From positions 1 through 64,000 of the forward strand of contig JAKULF010000006.1 of the NCBI GenBank assembly GCA_022661535.1: DNA of 64,000 nt, in the 5' to 3' direction. The stretch's first letter is position 1, and each line of letters opens with the position of its first letter. Shown here piece by piece: positions 46,877 to 59,531 of the stretch. The DNA is from Eutypa lata (lineage: Eukaryota; Ascomycota; Sordariomycetes; Xylariales; Diatrypaceae). A program made the translations under genes and the position numbers. The notes beneath the pieces are model-generated. The model did no database searches. It was not told the origin of the DNA and saw only the letters and a list, made by a program, of their open reading frames with translations.

Positions 46877-49800
46877 TCAGAAGCCAAATGGATTTTGCGG
46901 AGCTGCGAGAAGAATTAGTATTAAACCAACAAGGCTGGTAGTAACCAGTCGAGTACTCACTTGCTTGTGCCAAGTTGGCACGACGGCCGGTTGGCTGAGG
47001 GGCAATCTTTTCAGCAACACCGAAGCGAACCGGGGGTGGGGGACCCGTCTGCTGCGGTTGCAGAGGAGCCATGGGCGAAGGCTGGGGGTTCAGGCTGTTA
47101 AAGCCCTGGCCGCCAAAGCCTGTTTGCTGAGGCTGCTGCATCGGAGGCATGCTCGCTCGCTGCGGCTCGAGGGCTGCTGGGAGGAACGAGTTGACACCCG
47201 TTTGCTGTGGGAACTGTTGTCCAGGGGGGAAGCCACTAGCAGGGAAGCCTGTAGGTTGGCCTTGCATGGGAGAGAACTGCTGGGGTCGCGGGTCGCTAAA
47301 AGGGCTCTGCATCTGTGGTGCTCCCGTCATCATAGGTTGCATGAACTGCGGGTTCCCGAAGCCAGCACCCGTGTTGAATTGCATCATGCCTTGCCCGGTC
47401 GGCTGCGGTTGGAAACCTCCCATGTATTGCTGTTGCTGTTGCTGGAGTCGTTGCTGGTTCAGGTCATTCAGGCTCTGTCCCGGTGGCGCAATGCCCGTCA
47501 TCTGAGGCTGTAACGGTGGCGGCGCGAACCCGCTTGGTTGCGCCGACTGTGGCGCCGACAATGGACGTGACGGTGGCGGTGGTGGCATGAGTGCACCTTG
47601 TCCTCCGGTGATTTGCGGGGGTGTTGGTCGTTGTCGGCTCCCAAGACCGAGACCGAGGGGCTGCTGAGCCGGCGCTACTGAGCCTGTCGGTGTCGGCTGA
47701 ATACCGTTTGGTGGCTGGCCAAGACCGGTAAAGAAGCCCGGTGTGGCCCCTGTAGGTTGAGGTTGGACTTGAGGCGGCGTTGGTAGTTGTGGCTGTGCAG
47801 GCGGCGGCGTTATCGTCGGTTGTACCTTGATTGGCTCTAGAGGGGCCTGGAGGAGCGAGAGATCCTGCATGGCCTGCGTTGGTGGTGGTTGAGACTTAGC
47901 AGGCGCTGGCTGGGATTCCGTGGTTGCCGATGGTTTTGTCTGGGGCTCTGATTGTCGCGATGGCTTGACATCCCAAGCATCGTCATCAAACCCACTAGTA
48001 CTTTTATTGGCACTTTTTGGCTGGGTTGTGCTGGTTGAAGTCGGCGTTGATTCTTCGTTACCATTATCCTTCTGAGAGAATGCTTTAGGGTCAATGGTAT
48101 CGTTTGTCTGGACTGTAGGGGCCGGCCGACCCTTTCGGGTGTTGTTCCGAAGAGTCCCCCCGGGACCAGAAAAGAGTCCCCCTGCCGATCCATTTTCACC
48201 CTTGCCACCGAACCTCTGCTCTATGTGACGCATGACTTTGATGATGTCGCCTTCCCGTAGGCCGAGGTTACGTAGTACAGTAGCATCAACATCGGGTAGA
48301 ACGCTCTCGTCCATCGAGTCTTTCGCGAACGCCTGAGCGTAGCGTTCACAGAGACCGACGGCCACTTCACAAGACAGGAAAAACTGGAACCAGTCATAGT
48401 CGGGCTTAGGCGGTTCGACCGAGGCACCTATCTTGCTCCCCGAATCTCTTGAAGACGAGCTGGCTTGTGCGGCCCTCGCGCGCTTCACTTCGGAGAGTGG
48501 TTTCTCTTCATCGAGAGACTTATTCGTGACACGCTCGACGTATTCGATATCTTCGATTGACATCTTGGCTATAGGGACAGCAATTTTGACACCGTTCATC
48601 TTGTGAAGGTTGATCTTCCCATCCTTGAGGCCGATGAACTGGGCCTCGACACTGAAGGACTTGGACCGATCCGTCCAGGTCCTGACCTTGTTCGGGTCAG
48701 GTTCTGTGGCGTATCTTAGTCAGCATCATATTCAATCCAAGATGCATCGGTAGGCAATAGTTGACTTACTAGACTTTGTAGTGTGAGACCGGCCACCCTC
48801 GGCTCGACCGCTTTCGCGCTTGTTTCGCTGTTGAACAGAATGGTTACTACTGTCCCCAGCTGACAAACTACTTTTTCGATCAGGTAAACGCATTCCAGGC
48901 CCTACCTCTGCTGCCTTCTGTTCCTGCTTGACCGCCTCCTTGAACAAACGCTCTTCGTCGAGTCGGTTCTGTGCGACCGTGGAGACACCGGCGTTGACTC
49001 CTGCTCTCGAGATGGATGTCCCTATGGTTTCCGTCACTTCGATGTAGCTGCTGGGTACGACACCCTCCCTGCCGGTCTTGAGACGACGGACCTGCCACCA
49101 CTCTTCGCTCTTAGTGTCATCGATGACAGTCACTTCATCTCCGGCAGAAACGGTAACTTCGTCATCGCCCTGCGCCATAAAGTCGTAGAGGACCTTGCCT
49201 TTCTTCAGGCTGCTCTGGCCGGTACCTGCCATGATAACCTCCCGTAGACCCTCTGCCCGGACAGCACCTGCTAGTTCGCCTAGGGCACTCACTATTTCCT
49301 CGGCGGTGTCTTTAGCGCCGGCGTGGAAGTCGATGCTCTTGCTCGGCCGAACGAGCTCCAAAAAGACGTGCTTCCCTTCTCTCGAGTAATGGGTCATTTT
49401 GTCAGCAGTCCACTCCTTCGTGGGGCCATCCTGAGTACGTTCGTAGGCGATCAAGATGACACCAGTTCGAAGATTAATGCCCAACGTTGTTGGCATCTTC
49501 TTCTTCTTGCCCATAACTGAGACCATCTCGCTAATATTGTACATATGAAACCCACCAGGGACTAAAGCGGTAGCACGGGCCTGAGACGACTCGTCCTCAT
49601 AATCGTAGCGGCTAGAGGACCGTTCAGGAGGAGGCGACCTTATCGATTGATCATTGGAAAACGTAGACTGGGATCTGGGGCGTGCCGGCAGAGCCGGGCT
49701 TTGTTCCGCATCCGACACGGAGGGCTGTCGCTGTCGCGGCGGGACGGTAATGGGAGGAGGTGTTGTAGCCCGTGCAGAAGATCTTCCTTGCATGACACCG

Positions 49801-50458
49801 GCTAAAGCAGCAGCTGGGCCAGGAGGCGGCGAGACGGGGCTACTTTCATAAGCAACAGAAGGTCGACGATCGGGAAGGGGCGGACTCTGTGGCTGCTCTT
49901 GTCGGGTTGGAAGTGAGGGTCGCGAAGGAAGGTTAGGCGGTGGCATTGGTGAAGGGGCAGGCTCAGGTTCGGGCTCAACTTCAGTTTCAGTTATAGCTCT
50001 GGCATTGCCCTCGGTACTCGTTATTTCAATATAGTTGGCTGGAACAAAGCCATAGTCTTGATTAAAGCCGGCAAGAATCCAGTCAGGATCGGATGTATCG
50101 TAGACTTGTAGTTGGGCATCCTCGTCAAAGGAAAGTTCTTCGTCCGTCTGTCTCGTGTATTCGTACAGGGCGCGGGCTTGTGTGACAGGGTGAGCCTAGA
50201 ACAGAGTCAGTAGCTGGCACATGATAGTTGGCTACTAGGGGTCTTCAGTCCAGAATATACCTCTTCGATATAGTTATTAGGAATGAGACCAACGGGTTCG
50301 TCATCCTCATCAGCTCTGGCCTTCTTTTTCGCTTTCCACCAGGCATCCTCGTCGCTCTTTTCTAAAACGTATAGAAGATCGCCTTCACTAATGGCAAGTT
50401 CCCCTTCAGATTGTGGCGCATAGTCGAATAGCGCCTTATATATGCCTAAGAAACCCAT
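46877..50458 (-). CDS. SLA1: Endocytic adaptor / actin regulator Sla1
   Basis: Cortical actin-patch adaptor linking NPFxD cargo, clathrin and Arp2/3 regulators. Exons 50458-50261, 50195-48770, 48703-46961 and 46902-46877 sum to 3393 nt, 1130 aa. SH3-1 spans about residues 4-66 (ALFDYAPQSEGELAISEGD), SH3-2 about 72-125 (ALYEYTRQTDEELSFDEDA), then a Pro-rich linker, and SH3-3 about 393-455 (VLYDFMAQGDDEVTVSAGDE). SHD1, the NPFxD binder, is about 545-610 (VRTWTDRSKSFSVEAQFIGL). SHD2, SAM-like, is about 640-710 (DWFQFFLSCEVAVGLCERYA). The C-terminal third is Gln/Pro-rich with about a dozen Q-x-TG units, the target of Ark1/Prk1-type kinases in yeast. A 26-nt last exon supplies the terminal NPFGF. 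Confidence 0.96.
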
Positions 50459-51575
50459 GATGACGGTGAATGGGTACGGACTGTGCGGGTGGTGCGATGC
50501 GATGCGGTGCGGTGCGGTATGTTGGGTTACCGGGATATCCGTCCTAAGAGAAGCGAGAATATATTCAAATGAACAATAGACGAGGTCGAAGGTATAAGCT
50601 TCCAATTACTGATTGTAGTGGCGAAACCATACACGACCATCGTACGTATGCTATAGGATAACGGGCGGAACTTGGATCGTCAGAACGTTGGTGGACACGA
50701 GATAGCTAAGAACATAATCAGACGGTTTGAGCTACGTCTAAAGACACATGCGTATGAATGGAAGTAAGCAAGTAGTTATGTTAAACCCGTATGGCTATCA
50801 AGTTGCTGGTGAATGCTGCATGGGTATATAACTATTGAAGAGAGCGAGAATATGGAAAGGAAAAGAGAGGGTGGTGATGATGATAGATCAAAGGATCGAT
50901 TGTAATATTACCTCTTGCTTGTAAAGAGTTCAAGTTCACTTCCCCTGACCACCTGAGGAAATATCAAAGGCCGGGAGCAGGTCGGTTAGGTAAGCAAAAA
51001 CCCCTCCCCTAGAGTAAAAGATTTAGAGTTGTGCTGCTATGCTATGCTAGGTCAGGCACAAGTTTCTGGTTCAGGTTTGGGGTCATAGAAGGGGAAGTAG
51101 GTAGGTATATCAAAGTTCAACTGGTTATAGTTCCGTATTAGAATGCACAGTCTGGGGTTATGTAGTTACACCCTGTAACAACACTTACTACGTACCGAAT
51201 AAATGGGCCTAAGCTGCACTGCACAGATGTCAACCAGGTGCTTATGACGACGAGCAGACGAGGTAGGTAGTAATTTAAATTCACATCAATGATTACATCG
51301 AGGTATTCATAGTTAGTATAGTTTCATTATACACGATGTCTTTATTGAATATGATTGATAATTAGTTGATATTACTACCTGTAAGTTAGGTATTCATACT
51401 TAGCCCAGTTACATAGGCTTACTCATTAATCTCTATACCAGATTCTTCATAGAAATACCTCAACACTACATCCCACCAACTTATCCTAGGAATATGCACT
51501 GGATCATACAAACAAAACCTTATCATGGTCCAATATTCCGTTACATCCCCCTGAAATCCTGGCTTCTCTTCCCTC
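50459..51575. other. Spacer between AMP deaminase 3' end and SLA1 promoter
   Basis: About 1.1 kb between two minus-strand genes. A run of TGCGATGCGATGCGGTGCGG-like units at about 50492-50518 lies just before the SLA1 start. AGGTAGGTA words occur near 51098-51110 and 51263-51272. No gene is seen; the 51419-51655 minus frame overlaps the AMP deaminase 3' end and is not supported. Confidence 0.5.
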
Positions 51576-54500
51576 TCAACTAGATCTCTTTGGAGTCCCA
51601 CGAGCGGAAGCCCCATCATCCGACTCGTGAGCTGAACTCCGACGCATGCTATCACGTCTCGATGCTCTTGCCATCATTCCTGGTACGTAACGGGGCTCGT
51701 GTCCGGAAAGATGCATTTCTCTTAACGCTTCAGTCGGCCACGAGGGATCCCGCTGGGCAAGAGCCTGCGGAGAAGTCGACAGAATAGGCGCCCCACCATA
51801 CTGGGCGCCTAGGTGCGGACTGTTAACCTCGCCCTGTGAATGCATCCGTAGTCGCCCTTCGGGAACGCCCTGGCCACCGGGAACATTAGATGCTGCGTAT
51901 CCTGTCCCGCTCACGATGTTGGTCTTCAAAGAAGACGTAGGCGAGGGAGGAGCCGGCGAAATGTTAGGATAGTGTTCTAGCAGTTCTTGTCGAGTGCCGT
52001 GAGTTTCCGTCGGCGATGTGTACCTTGAAATCCTATAAACTTGTTAGCTCTCTGTGCGGAAACCAAAACCTGAGATCCCCTACATTCGATGTTCCTCTAC
52101 CCATGTATGGTATCTGTACTCCTCCCTCCTGTCCGGGATGTTCGTCTTGATCATCTTGTTCCCTTCCTTGCCCGGTAAGTTGAATCTTTCCCCTAACCAC
52201 TGTTGCTTGATAGAATGTTCGTAGCCGCTCTGCTTCACCGAGTTCTTGGCTAGCTCGCACATGTCCACTGGGCTAAGCTTGTAGATCTGTGCTGCTACTG
52301 CATACTCTTCCATCAGCGGTTCCTTGGTGTAAGCAAACTGGAGAGGATCATCAGTAGAGAGAGAGACGTTGAGCCCACGTCGGAAGTATTGGTGAAATGG
52401 ATTTCGCTCGTATGCTAGGAATAGTGCATTGTTACTGAGCGGGGACATGGCTATACCGATCTGCTCGAGGTAAAATATATACTGGAGTAGAGGCACCTTT
52501 CTCAGGAGGAGACCATGGCTGATACTATGACAGCACAATAACGCAACGGCCAGATGCTCACTATCCCCGGCTTCTCCGCAATGCGGTCGGAGTAAGAAGG
52601 TGTTGAATCCTCGTTGTCGGCGCCAAGAGTTGAGTGATGTCATGTTGGCGAACAGATAGTAGATCCAGTAGCTGTATGGAGGGTTTTGCTTGGAATTCCA
52701 CTCTCGGGGTACAGGGAACTTTTTGAAGAGACGCCGCTCGACCTTGCTTTCATCATCAACGCTATCAAACCCGATGACTCTCTGGAGGAAGATATGAAGC
52801 TTGGGGTGGCTCTCGGGATTCTTAGTCACCTCGAAAAGGGGCTGAAAGACATTCTTGACCACCTGATCGAACGTTTGCATCAATTCCGAGGCCTTGAACA
52901 CATCATAGAGGCGGGGGATTTGGATCAGCCACCGGACATTGTGCGAGAACAATTTGTTATCTACCACCCATGCGGCGAGCTTGTCCCATTCGTCTAGTGA
53001 TCTCCCATAGATGGAAATCCGCCACTCTACCATTTGATACTTGCTCGACTCAAGATCGGAGATGACTTCTTTGGTAATCTCTGCGAGATACCGGCCATTG
53101 ATGTGATTGTCCGTCTTCAGAAAGATGGTACGGAGGCGGGACTCTCCGATCGGGTTGTATTTGAGGTTAAACTTGTCGAAGCGATGAAAGGAGTCCGTGT
53201 GAGCCTAGAACAGTACAAGATGGTTATTATTACGACATATGCATAGTGAGCTACTGGATACTTACGTGCATGTCCAAGGTGTCGATACTGAGGTCATACG
53301 CAGTCAAATTAATACTCTCAAAAACTTCGGCAAGCGTTAAGTGCTTGCCGTCTCGAAACAGCACAACTTCATCGGGGCACTTCTTCATCTTGCTCTTGAT
53401 GAACCGTAGTAAATGTTTCTGGTTCATGCACGCAGAATGATGAACATGAGTATCGACCTTCCTCACATTATAGAAGTCTCGGTGGGGAACTTTCTTAGTG
53501 TCTGCTGTTTCTTGGTACTCGTTGAGGAGAGCATAGAGGTTGAATTTCCCTTCGAGATACTGGAGGCGGCGAAAAGCAAAACTCTTACTGGGCCCGTCAG
53601 AAGAAGTAGTCAGAATGTCCTCTAGATCTAGATAGAAGTCTTTTATGGTGGGAACAGCCACCACGGGGGTATTGGCATTATCAGCCTCGGGGTTTTCAAA
53701 CACTTGAAAGACACCGTTCTCGTCAAGGCGAAAGGTAAATTCACTTGGCTGAGGAAGCGGCGTCAGATAGTCCACGTCGAAATCTTCGCCAATGTCATGG
53801 CCAGGCTTGCGTTTCTTAGGTATCCTTTTGGGCTCTGCATCAGTACCAACAGATGTCTCGCCCGTGTTTTGCGTAACGGATTGTCGGGGCGGCAACGTGG
53901 CACTATTATTCATGCTATTCTCTGCAGTATTTGGCCCGTAATTATCCTGGTTAGCAGGAGCTCCGCTCCATGCCGGCTCAGGGGGTGGTGGATATATCTC
54001 CCAGCTCGGGTCGTCCTTAGGATTGTCACTGTCCCTCTGTAGAGACAAACGTATATATTTGTGACGGAAATCCAAAATCTTCTGAACATTTTTGAAGATG
54101 GTACTGAGCTCTGCAGTAATATGCGGATCGCCATCATAGAGTGCACCAGAGAGGCCGACAGGTGCACCGTCAGGGAGTCCCATATTAGGAACAACGTCAG
54201 ACGCGGTCTGATGAGGCCCAAAATCGACATTCGACCGGCTGAAGGGGGTTGTGCCAGCAGCATAACCGCCTATGGAGGGTCTAGTGGCTGTCCGTGGGGC
54301 TGGCTCGCAGGGTTGATTTTGGGTAATGTAACCACCCATCTCAGGGAGGTTATAACTTTTGGCGGCTGCCGAGGGTAGGGATAAGGAACTAGTGCTCATG
54401 GTGACATGCGAGTTACCAGTGACAGTCCCTGTGCTAGGACCACCACCAACTCCAGCTGAAGCAGCGGCAGGGAGAGTTTGCGCCACGGCAGGACTACCGT

Positions 54501-54992
54501 GGGGCGTAGCCTGCTCTAGCTGGCTCCTTTGATAGAATAACTTGGCATCCGTCTGGGTCATCTGTCTCTCGGCGACTGCATCGTAGAACGTAGTCTTTCG
54601 AGGAAGATCGCGGGCGAGCATGCCATCTTGCAGTGCAGCGTGAGGCGGAGTGTCATCATGGGGGGATTCGCCAGATTGCCCATGGGAGGGTAGTGGGTGT
54701 TCACCGTTTTCGTTATCTGACTCGATATCGCTTCCAAACCCATGTGTCACAGCTTCAGAGCCGTCCGAGTCGGGATCGATGGTACTGCCAAGTGCTCCCA
54801 CGTACGCAGCTGGGGGCGCCGAAGATGCTGTACTGTGGCCGTGATCGTGTTCGTGCTCTCGAGGGGCTACAGAACAAGAATATAGTGCCACTGGTCAGCT
54901 ACCCGTTAAGTCATAAAACATGTCCTTATGTTCGACCTAACAGGGGGAGAAGGCAATGAAGGGCACATGGTGGGAATGGACTGACAAGACAT
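51576..54992 (-). CDS. AMD1: AMP deaminase
   Basis: Cytosolic enzyme converting AMP to IMP and ammonia in purine interconversion. Supported exons on the minus strand are 54866-53266, 53204-52084 and 52032-51576. The first exon is uncertain: a 7-nt exon 54992-54986 (donor GTCAGT) fits phase and would give MSSPREHEHD and 1061 aa. The N-terminal 340 residues are disordered. Catalytic features: zinc-ligand [11 protein letters not shown] at about 476-486, then [29 protein letters not shown], the active-site region [16 protein letters not shown], and [20 protein letters not shown] with the metal-binding Asp pair. The tail after EEHRM is a disordered extension of about 150 residues, as in other filamentous fungi. 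Confidence 0.93.
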
Positions 54993-55890
54993 TGTTTTAA
55001 CAACGATCAATGGAAGCAAATGTTCCTAAGATGTCGTAGATTTTGAAGATATCCGGGTGGAAGATGCTTCTCTTGTTATTTTTGCGTATATAGTGGGAGA
55101 ATTTGGCCTTATATATTAATCAGTAAGGCGGGCTCTTGAAAGCCAGGGAATGACTAACAAGGCAGGTTGAAGCTCAAATGCCTTACTCAGTTTTATAGGG
55201 CAGTAGTGCTAGGGGCTGGAATGTTTTGTTAGAGGGGCTCACCGATGATGTTAGGTATCCACTATATTCTGCACTAGGGTACGTAGATATCTGCAGGTCC
55301 CCTAGTCCCCTAGTTCCCTGGTCCCATGCCTGTCAAGCCCCGTTTCTTATCTGAAATAGGTTAAAATATAACTAATGTCTGGTGTTTAAGGTCTGGTGTT
55401 TAAGCTTAACTAAGTACCTAGGTAAACAGACATAGCAAAATGTACATTATGTACCTACTCCTACTGCTACACAATTTCATATACCCATTCTAACTACACG
55501 TAGGTAAACATCAAAGGTGGCCGGTATCATGCTCAAGTATACCAGGTAGGTAGTTTGATACATACGTTGTAAACATCTAGTTACGTACCTAAGTTAGCTC
55601 TTTGGCCGATGTAGTTATCGTTCCCGATTTGCTCTATTAGCAGGCACCTGTGGAACGTATAATCCTAGATACTCGGATATTTAATTTCATATCAAGTATC
55701 ACAATTATTAGAGGGTTGTCAAATGTTGGATCCCGTCCTCGTCTACTCAGCATCTTAAACAAAGCGTCATCTAAGCATGTTATTTTAGGGACATGTGAAA
55801 GTCTCCTGAAACTGGGAAGCTAGGTAACACTTAGAGCTCTAGGAACTTAGCTATCAAGTGGTAAACCCCTAAATTCCAAGAGTTCCTCTG
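54993..55890. other. Spacer between Yea4 3' end and AMP deaminase promoter
   Basis: About 900 bp without a supported gene. TACCTAGGTA words are at about 55417-55425 and AGGTAGGTAG near 55544-55553. CCCCTAGTCCCCTAGTTCCC near 55297-55316 is a short local repeat. It holds the AMP deaminase upstream region, including the uncertain first exon boundary. Confidence 0.45.
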
Positions 55891-57524
55891 CTATCCCACT
55901 CTTGCACCCCCTGCTTTGTGTTGCACCGATGGTTTCCTCTTGGAATCTAACGAGTAGAGCGCACCAGCTGAGAATACCACAATAGCACCCAGCAGTGTTC
56001 CCGCCGCGAGCCGGTTCCCGAATAGCCAGATACTTAGAAGTAAGCTGACTAGCTTGCGAATATTCAGCACAATGGTCACTGTCAGCGCTGACGTAGCTGC
56101 TGCCAGAAGGTTGACACCTCGTATACAAGCGTACTGCGTTAGGACATTAAGTATCAAGTATGCCACCTGACTTGGAATATACACCTGTTGCAACTTCTGT
56201 CTGATGGCTTCAGGGAATGTCGCAAGATCTACATGCTCAGCCGGCATTGGAAGTTTGAGGGGTGGGCTGTTTGCGAGGCGCATGAACTGGTCGATTAGCG
56301 AACGGAAGAACGGTAGGAACAATGGTAGTGAGAGGAGGTGCGAATAAAAAAGATTCTCCCTCCAATGCGGTCCATAATGCCTGTACGTCTCCTCCGTGTA
56401 TAAGCCCATGATCGCCGACATCACCTGGGCAATGAATAGTATTGCCAGCCCGGTACTGAAGCTTGGTGCCGACCCACTTGACTCATCTTCTGACGTGTCC
56501 TGCGAGACGGTTAGTGAGAAAGGCGTCTAAGGCTAAGAAAGGAGCAGTGCTCGGGTTGCTTCTTGCCTTAACTTTAGACTGGGAATCAGACCACGCTGCC
56601 GTAATGACACCAATAGTGAGAAGGATGACAGCGACTATCTGAATACGCGAATACTTCTTGCCGTACAGACTACCAGCGATCATAGTGGTGATACTGCCCC
56701 CAGAACGAAGAATGATATGCACAGGGACCGATATGTCATAGCTGAAGGCATGGTTGTTCAAAACATTGATACTGAAGAAGAGGACAATGTTGATGAGCCA
56801 GCGTCGAATAGGGACACGGTTTGGCCTGAGGAAGAACGGAGGCCTTGACGAGTCGAACTGAGAGATATATCCCGTAACGGCCACAAATAAGAATTGAACA
56901 AATGTCAGAAGAGTCCCTGGAATAAGAAAGAACACAATGAGCTATCCGGAACAGTAAAAGTAAAAGAGAAAGGGACACCAGAGATGTGCATACCGCTAGC
57001 TGGTTCGACCCTGTATATTTTAGATTTCTTAGCTAACCATTGATCAAAAGTCCAGAAATAGGAAGTGCACCATGCGACACGGCCAGGTGTCAGACGGATA
57101 CACGAGGAAGGCTTACTTGATTATAGCCTCAAGGGCGAAGACCTGTGAAGTTGAAATCCTCCGCGGTCAGCATTTTCAACACCTTCTTTTATTAAAATGG
57201 CTAAGAACCACACATTTCCCAGTGGGCGTTAGAAGAGCCTGCAAGACTCACGTTAGAGCAACAACCGCCAAAGATCAGGCTTAACATCGCTGCTACGGTA
57301 AGCCATTGTGGAATGGTCTCGATAAAAATACGGCCGGCGAGGCCCATAAGCTTAGAGAGGGTGGGCCGTTGATCATGTATGCCATACAGTTCGGCCTTCT
57401 CGAGAGAAGGGGCTGCGTTGATGACTTTAGGCGTCATGGCGTCTCCATTTCGCGCGTGGGCGTGTGCCTGGGCGTGCGAGTCTCGCAAGGTCTGACGTCT
57501 CCGGACGTTCGATCGGCTCGTCAT
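55891..57524 (-). CDS. YEA4: UDP-GlcNAc transporter Yea4 (SLC35B4 family)
   Basis: ER/Golgi nucleotide-sugar transporter delivering UDP-N-acetylglucosamine for chitin and glycan synthesis. Exons: 57524-57252, 57142-57117, 57010-56994, 56916-56567, 56499-55891; 1275 nt, 424 aa. About ten hydrophobic helices follow a roughly 60-residue hydrophilic N-terminus. Family stretches: FGGCCSNVFALEAI, GTLLTFVQFLFVAVTGYISQ, NHAFSYDISVPVHIILRSGG, SLYGKKYSRIQIVAVILLTI, MSAIMGLYTEETYRHYGPHW and TSALTVTIVLNIRKLVSLLL. Exons 2 and 3 are tiny (26 and 17 nt). The intron at 56566-56500 needs a GC donor (AAG then GCAAGA) to keep frame. The start is the first ATG, at 57524. Confidence 0.93.
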
Positions 57525-58072
57525 CGAGGTCGGTAACGATGGCGGCGACGACCTAGAAAGCAAATGCCACACAGTTCTATAAAGGGGGGTAGATCGAAGG
57601 AGTTCAAGTTCAAGGTTCGAATTCGAGGAAGCTGGTCGATCGGATCTAGTAGGCCCGACAATTAGGTTCAGACGGGACAGACGGATCTCTGCCTCGGAAG
57701 AACAGAAAGCAGTGGCAGTAGGCGTAGGAGTATGTAGGAGCAGGAATTCAAGTCAACCAAATGTAAGACCAAGTGTAATCAACTTGATGTGCCTAATGTC
57801 CTAATATAGGTAGTAAGAAGTAGGTAATGGTAACCAAGTAGGTATTGTATTATTGTACATACTTACTATACACATGCACTTGTACACTAACTATCCGCCT
57901 TATGTAAGTACTGTATGTACACTAAAATAGGCCTGCCGGTTGAAGACAGCACAGCAAGTTCGTTCTGTGGCTGAATGTTTTCCCAGCATTCAATTGCATC
58001 AACGTGGGGTTACGTAAGTACCTACCCACCAGACTACAATATAAAAGATACCTACCTACCTATATAGGTACA
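57525..58072. other. YEA4 upstream region
   Basis: About 550 bp of promoter and leader for the minus-strand transporter. AGGTAGTAAGAAGTAGGTA-type words lie near 57805-57825 and TACCTACCTACC near 58050-58061, adjacent to the inverted-repeat element. No gene is seen. Confidence 0.45.
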
Positions 58073-58074
58073 TA

Positions 58075-58523
58075 ACGTATTAGACCCCAAGTGGAACCAA
58101 ACAGGGAGTGGAACCACCCCATTTTCCCATATAAAACAACGATTTTTAAAAATCTATAACTTTACCAAACCTTAATATAATTTAATGCAATTTAATAATT
58201 ACATTTTTAACTTTATAATAAACTTATAAAAAATTTGAAAAAAATCCTATATACGTTTTGATAGAGATATTGGGTTTATACCGCTTATAACGATATTTCT
58301 TATATGGTATTATTGCATATATACGTTTTTTACCTTAATTAATTAGAAAAATATTTTTTCAATTTTTATTTTATATTTATTAATAAAAAGGGTTTATAAA
58401 TCAAAAAGTTTTAATTAAAATAATTAATATGTGGTAAAGTTACGAATTTTTAAAAATCGTGATTTTGTATGGGAAAATGGGTGGTCCCACTCCCTGTTTG
58501 GTTCCACTTGGGGTCTAATACGT
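58075..58523. mobile_element. 449-bp TIR element (MITE-like), TA-flanked
   Basis: Terminal inverted repeats of about 92 bp match with few differences: the left arm 58075-58167 begins ACGTATTAGACCCCAAGTGG, and the right arm 58432-58523 is its reverse complement. Both ends are flanked by TA (58073-58074 and 58524-58525), the target duplication of Tc1/mariner elements. The outer 55 bases of each arm are of normal GC content; the interior (about 58140-58460) is very AT-rich and has no coding frame. It is therefore a non-autonomous element; superfamily assignment rests only on the TA flanks. It lies in the upstream region of YEA4. Confidence 0.85.
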
Positions 58524-58525
58524 TA

Positions 58526-59531
58526 GGTACTTGAGAGACCAATTTAAGCTTTTTGGAGTCTAGCCCCGTTACGGTATAACAATGCCCAACCTAGCGAGCC
58601 AGTGCTATGTATTAACACCAGATCATCAAGGGTTACAAGGCTAGGTACCTACCTAGGCATATGTATGCATGATGTGTTAGGCATTTCACATGTAGACAGG
58701 CCTACACACTACCTACTTATGTATCTACATGAAAGTATTTCACTCTGTCTACGAAAACATAATATAAATAATATAGCATTATTACATGTGAAATGAAGGT
58801 TTATAAACTTACTGCCTCTTATGCGGCTGTTTTTACATAAGACTAAATAAGCTGGACAAGTCCATATTATGATTCTATATACCCTCTTTATATACTGTAA
58901 GGTGCTTCATCTTCTATACAAAATCACATTTCACCATTTATATAGGGATTAAAATAGAGTTCTCTTTCACTGTTTCAATTTATTTATGGCCGGGTATTTT
59001 TACGTATGCATCAGAACTCAATTGCTTCGGGCCACCCCTATTGCCTGTAATCCGCTTTGGTAGGTAAATTCTATACCATGTAAAAGGTCTATGCCCGACC
59101 AGTGTGTGGTAGCAATTGTCGTCTAGTTGAAGAACCGGTTCTCGGATGGCCGGTGCCTTCAGGTTTCCCACAAGCCTCCATCCGCTTCCTTCTCGTCTGA
59201 CAACAATTTGGCTCGCTCTGAATACCAGACCCCTGCATGTAACCGATGTCTCCGAACCCAACATCATCTCGCTACTGCACAATGCCTACCTTTCAACAGC
59301 CATAGGCAGCAGCAGTCTTGGCCATACACGCAATGAGCCGGCCCAAGTACACCATAAGGTTCCAGGCCTGAACGCGGTGCACAATAACCATAGGGGAAAA
59401 GGAGTCGGCTGTGATATACAATCCATGTTAACTCGTTTCCCGTCGAATCAGAGCAGCGCTGCCCCGTTGAGACGAGAGAATGGAGGCGGTCATGCGAGGC
59501 CTGGAAATTACCAACGGAAGCCGATAGGCGT
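58526..59531. other. Spacer between TIR element and B55 gene 3' end
   Basis: About 1 kb with no supported gene. TAGGTACCTACCTAGG is at about 58642-58657. Short open frames at 59127-59535 on either strand have no recognisable motif and probably cover the 3' UTR of the B55 gene. Confidence 0.45.

Noticed and set aside
46869..47513. 214-aa plus-strand frame over SLA1
   Set aside because: Leu/Arg-rich shadow of the Gln/Pro-rich SLA1 tail.
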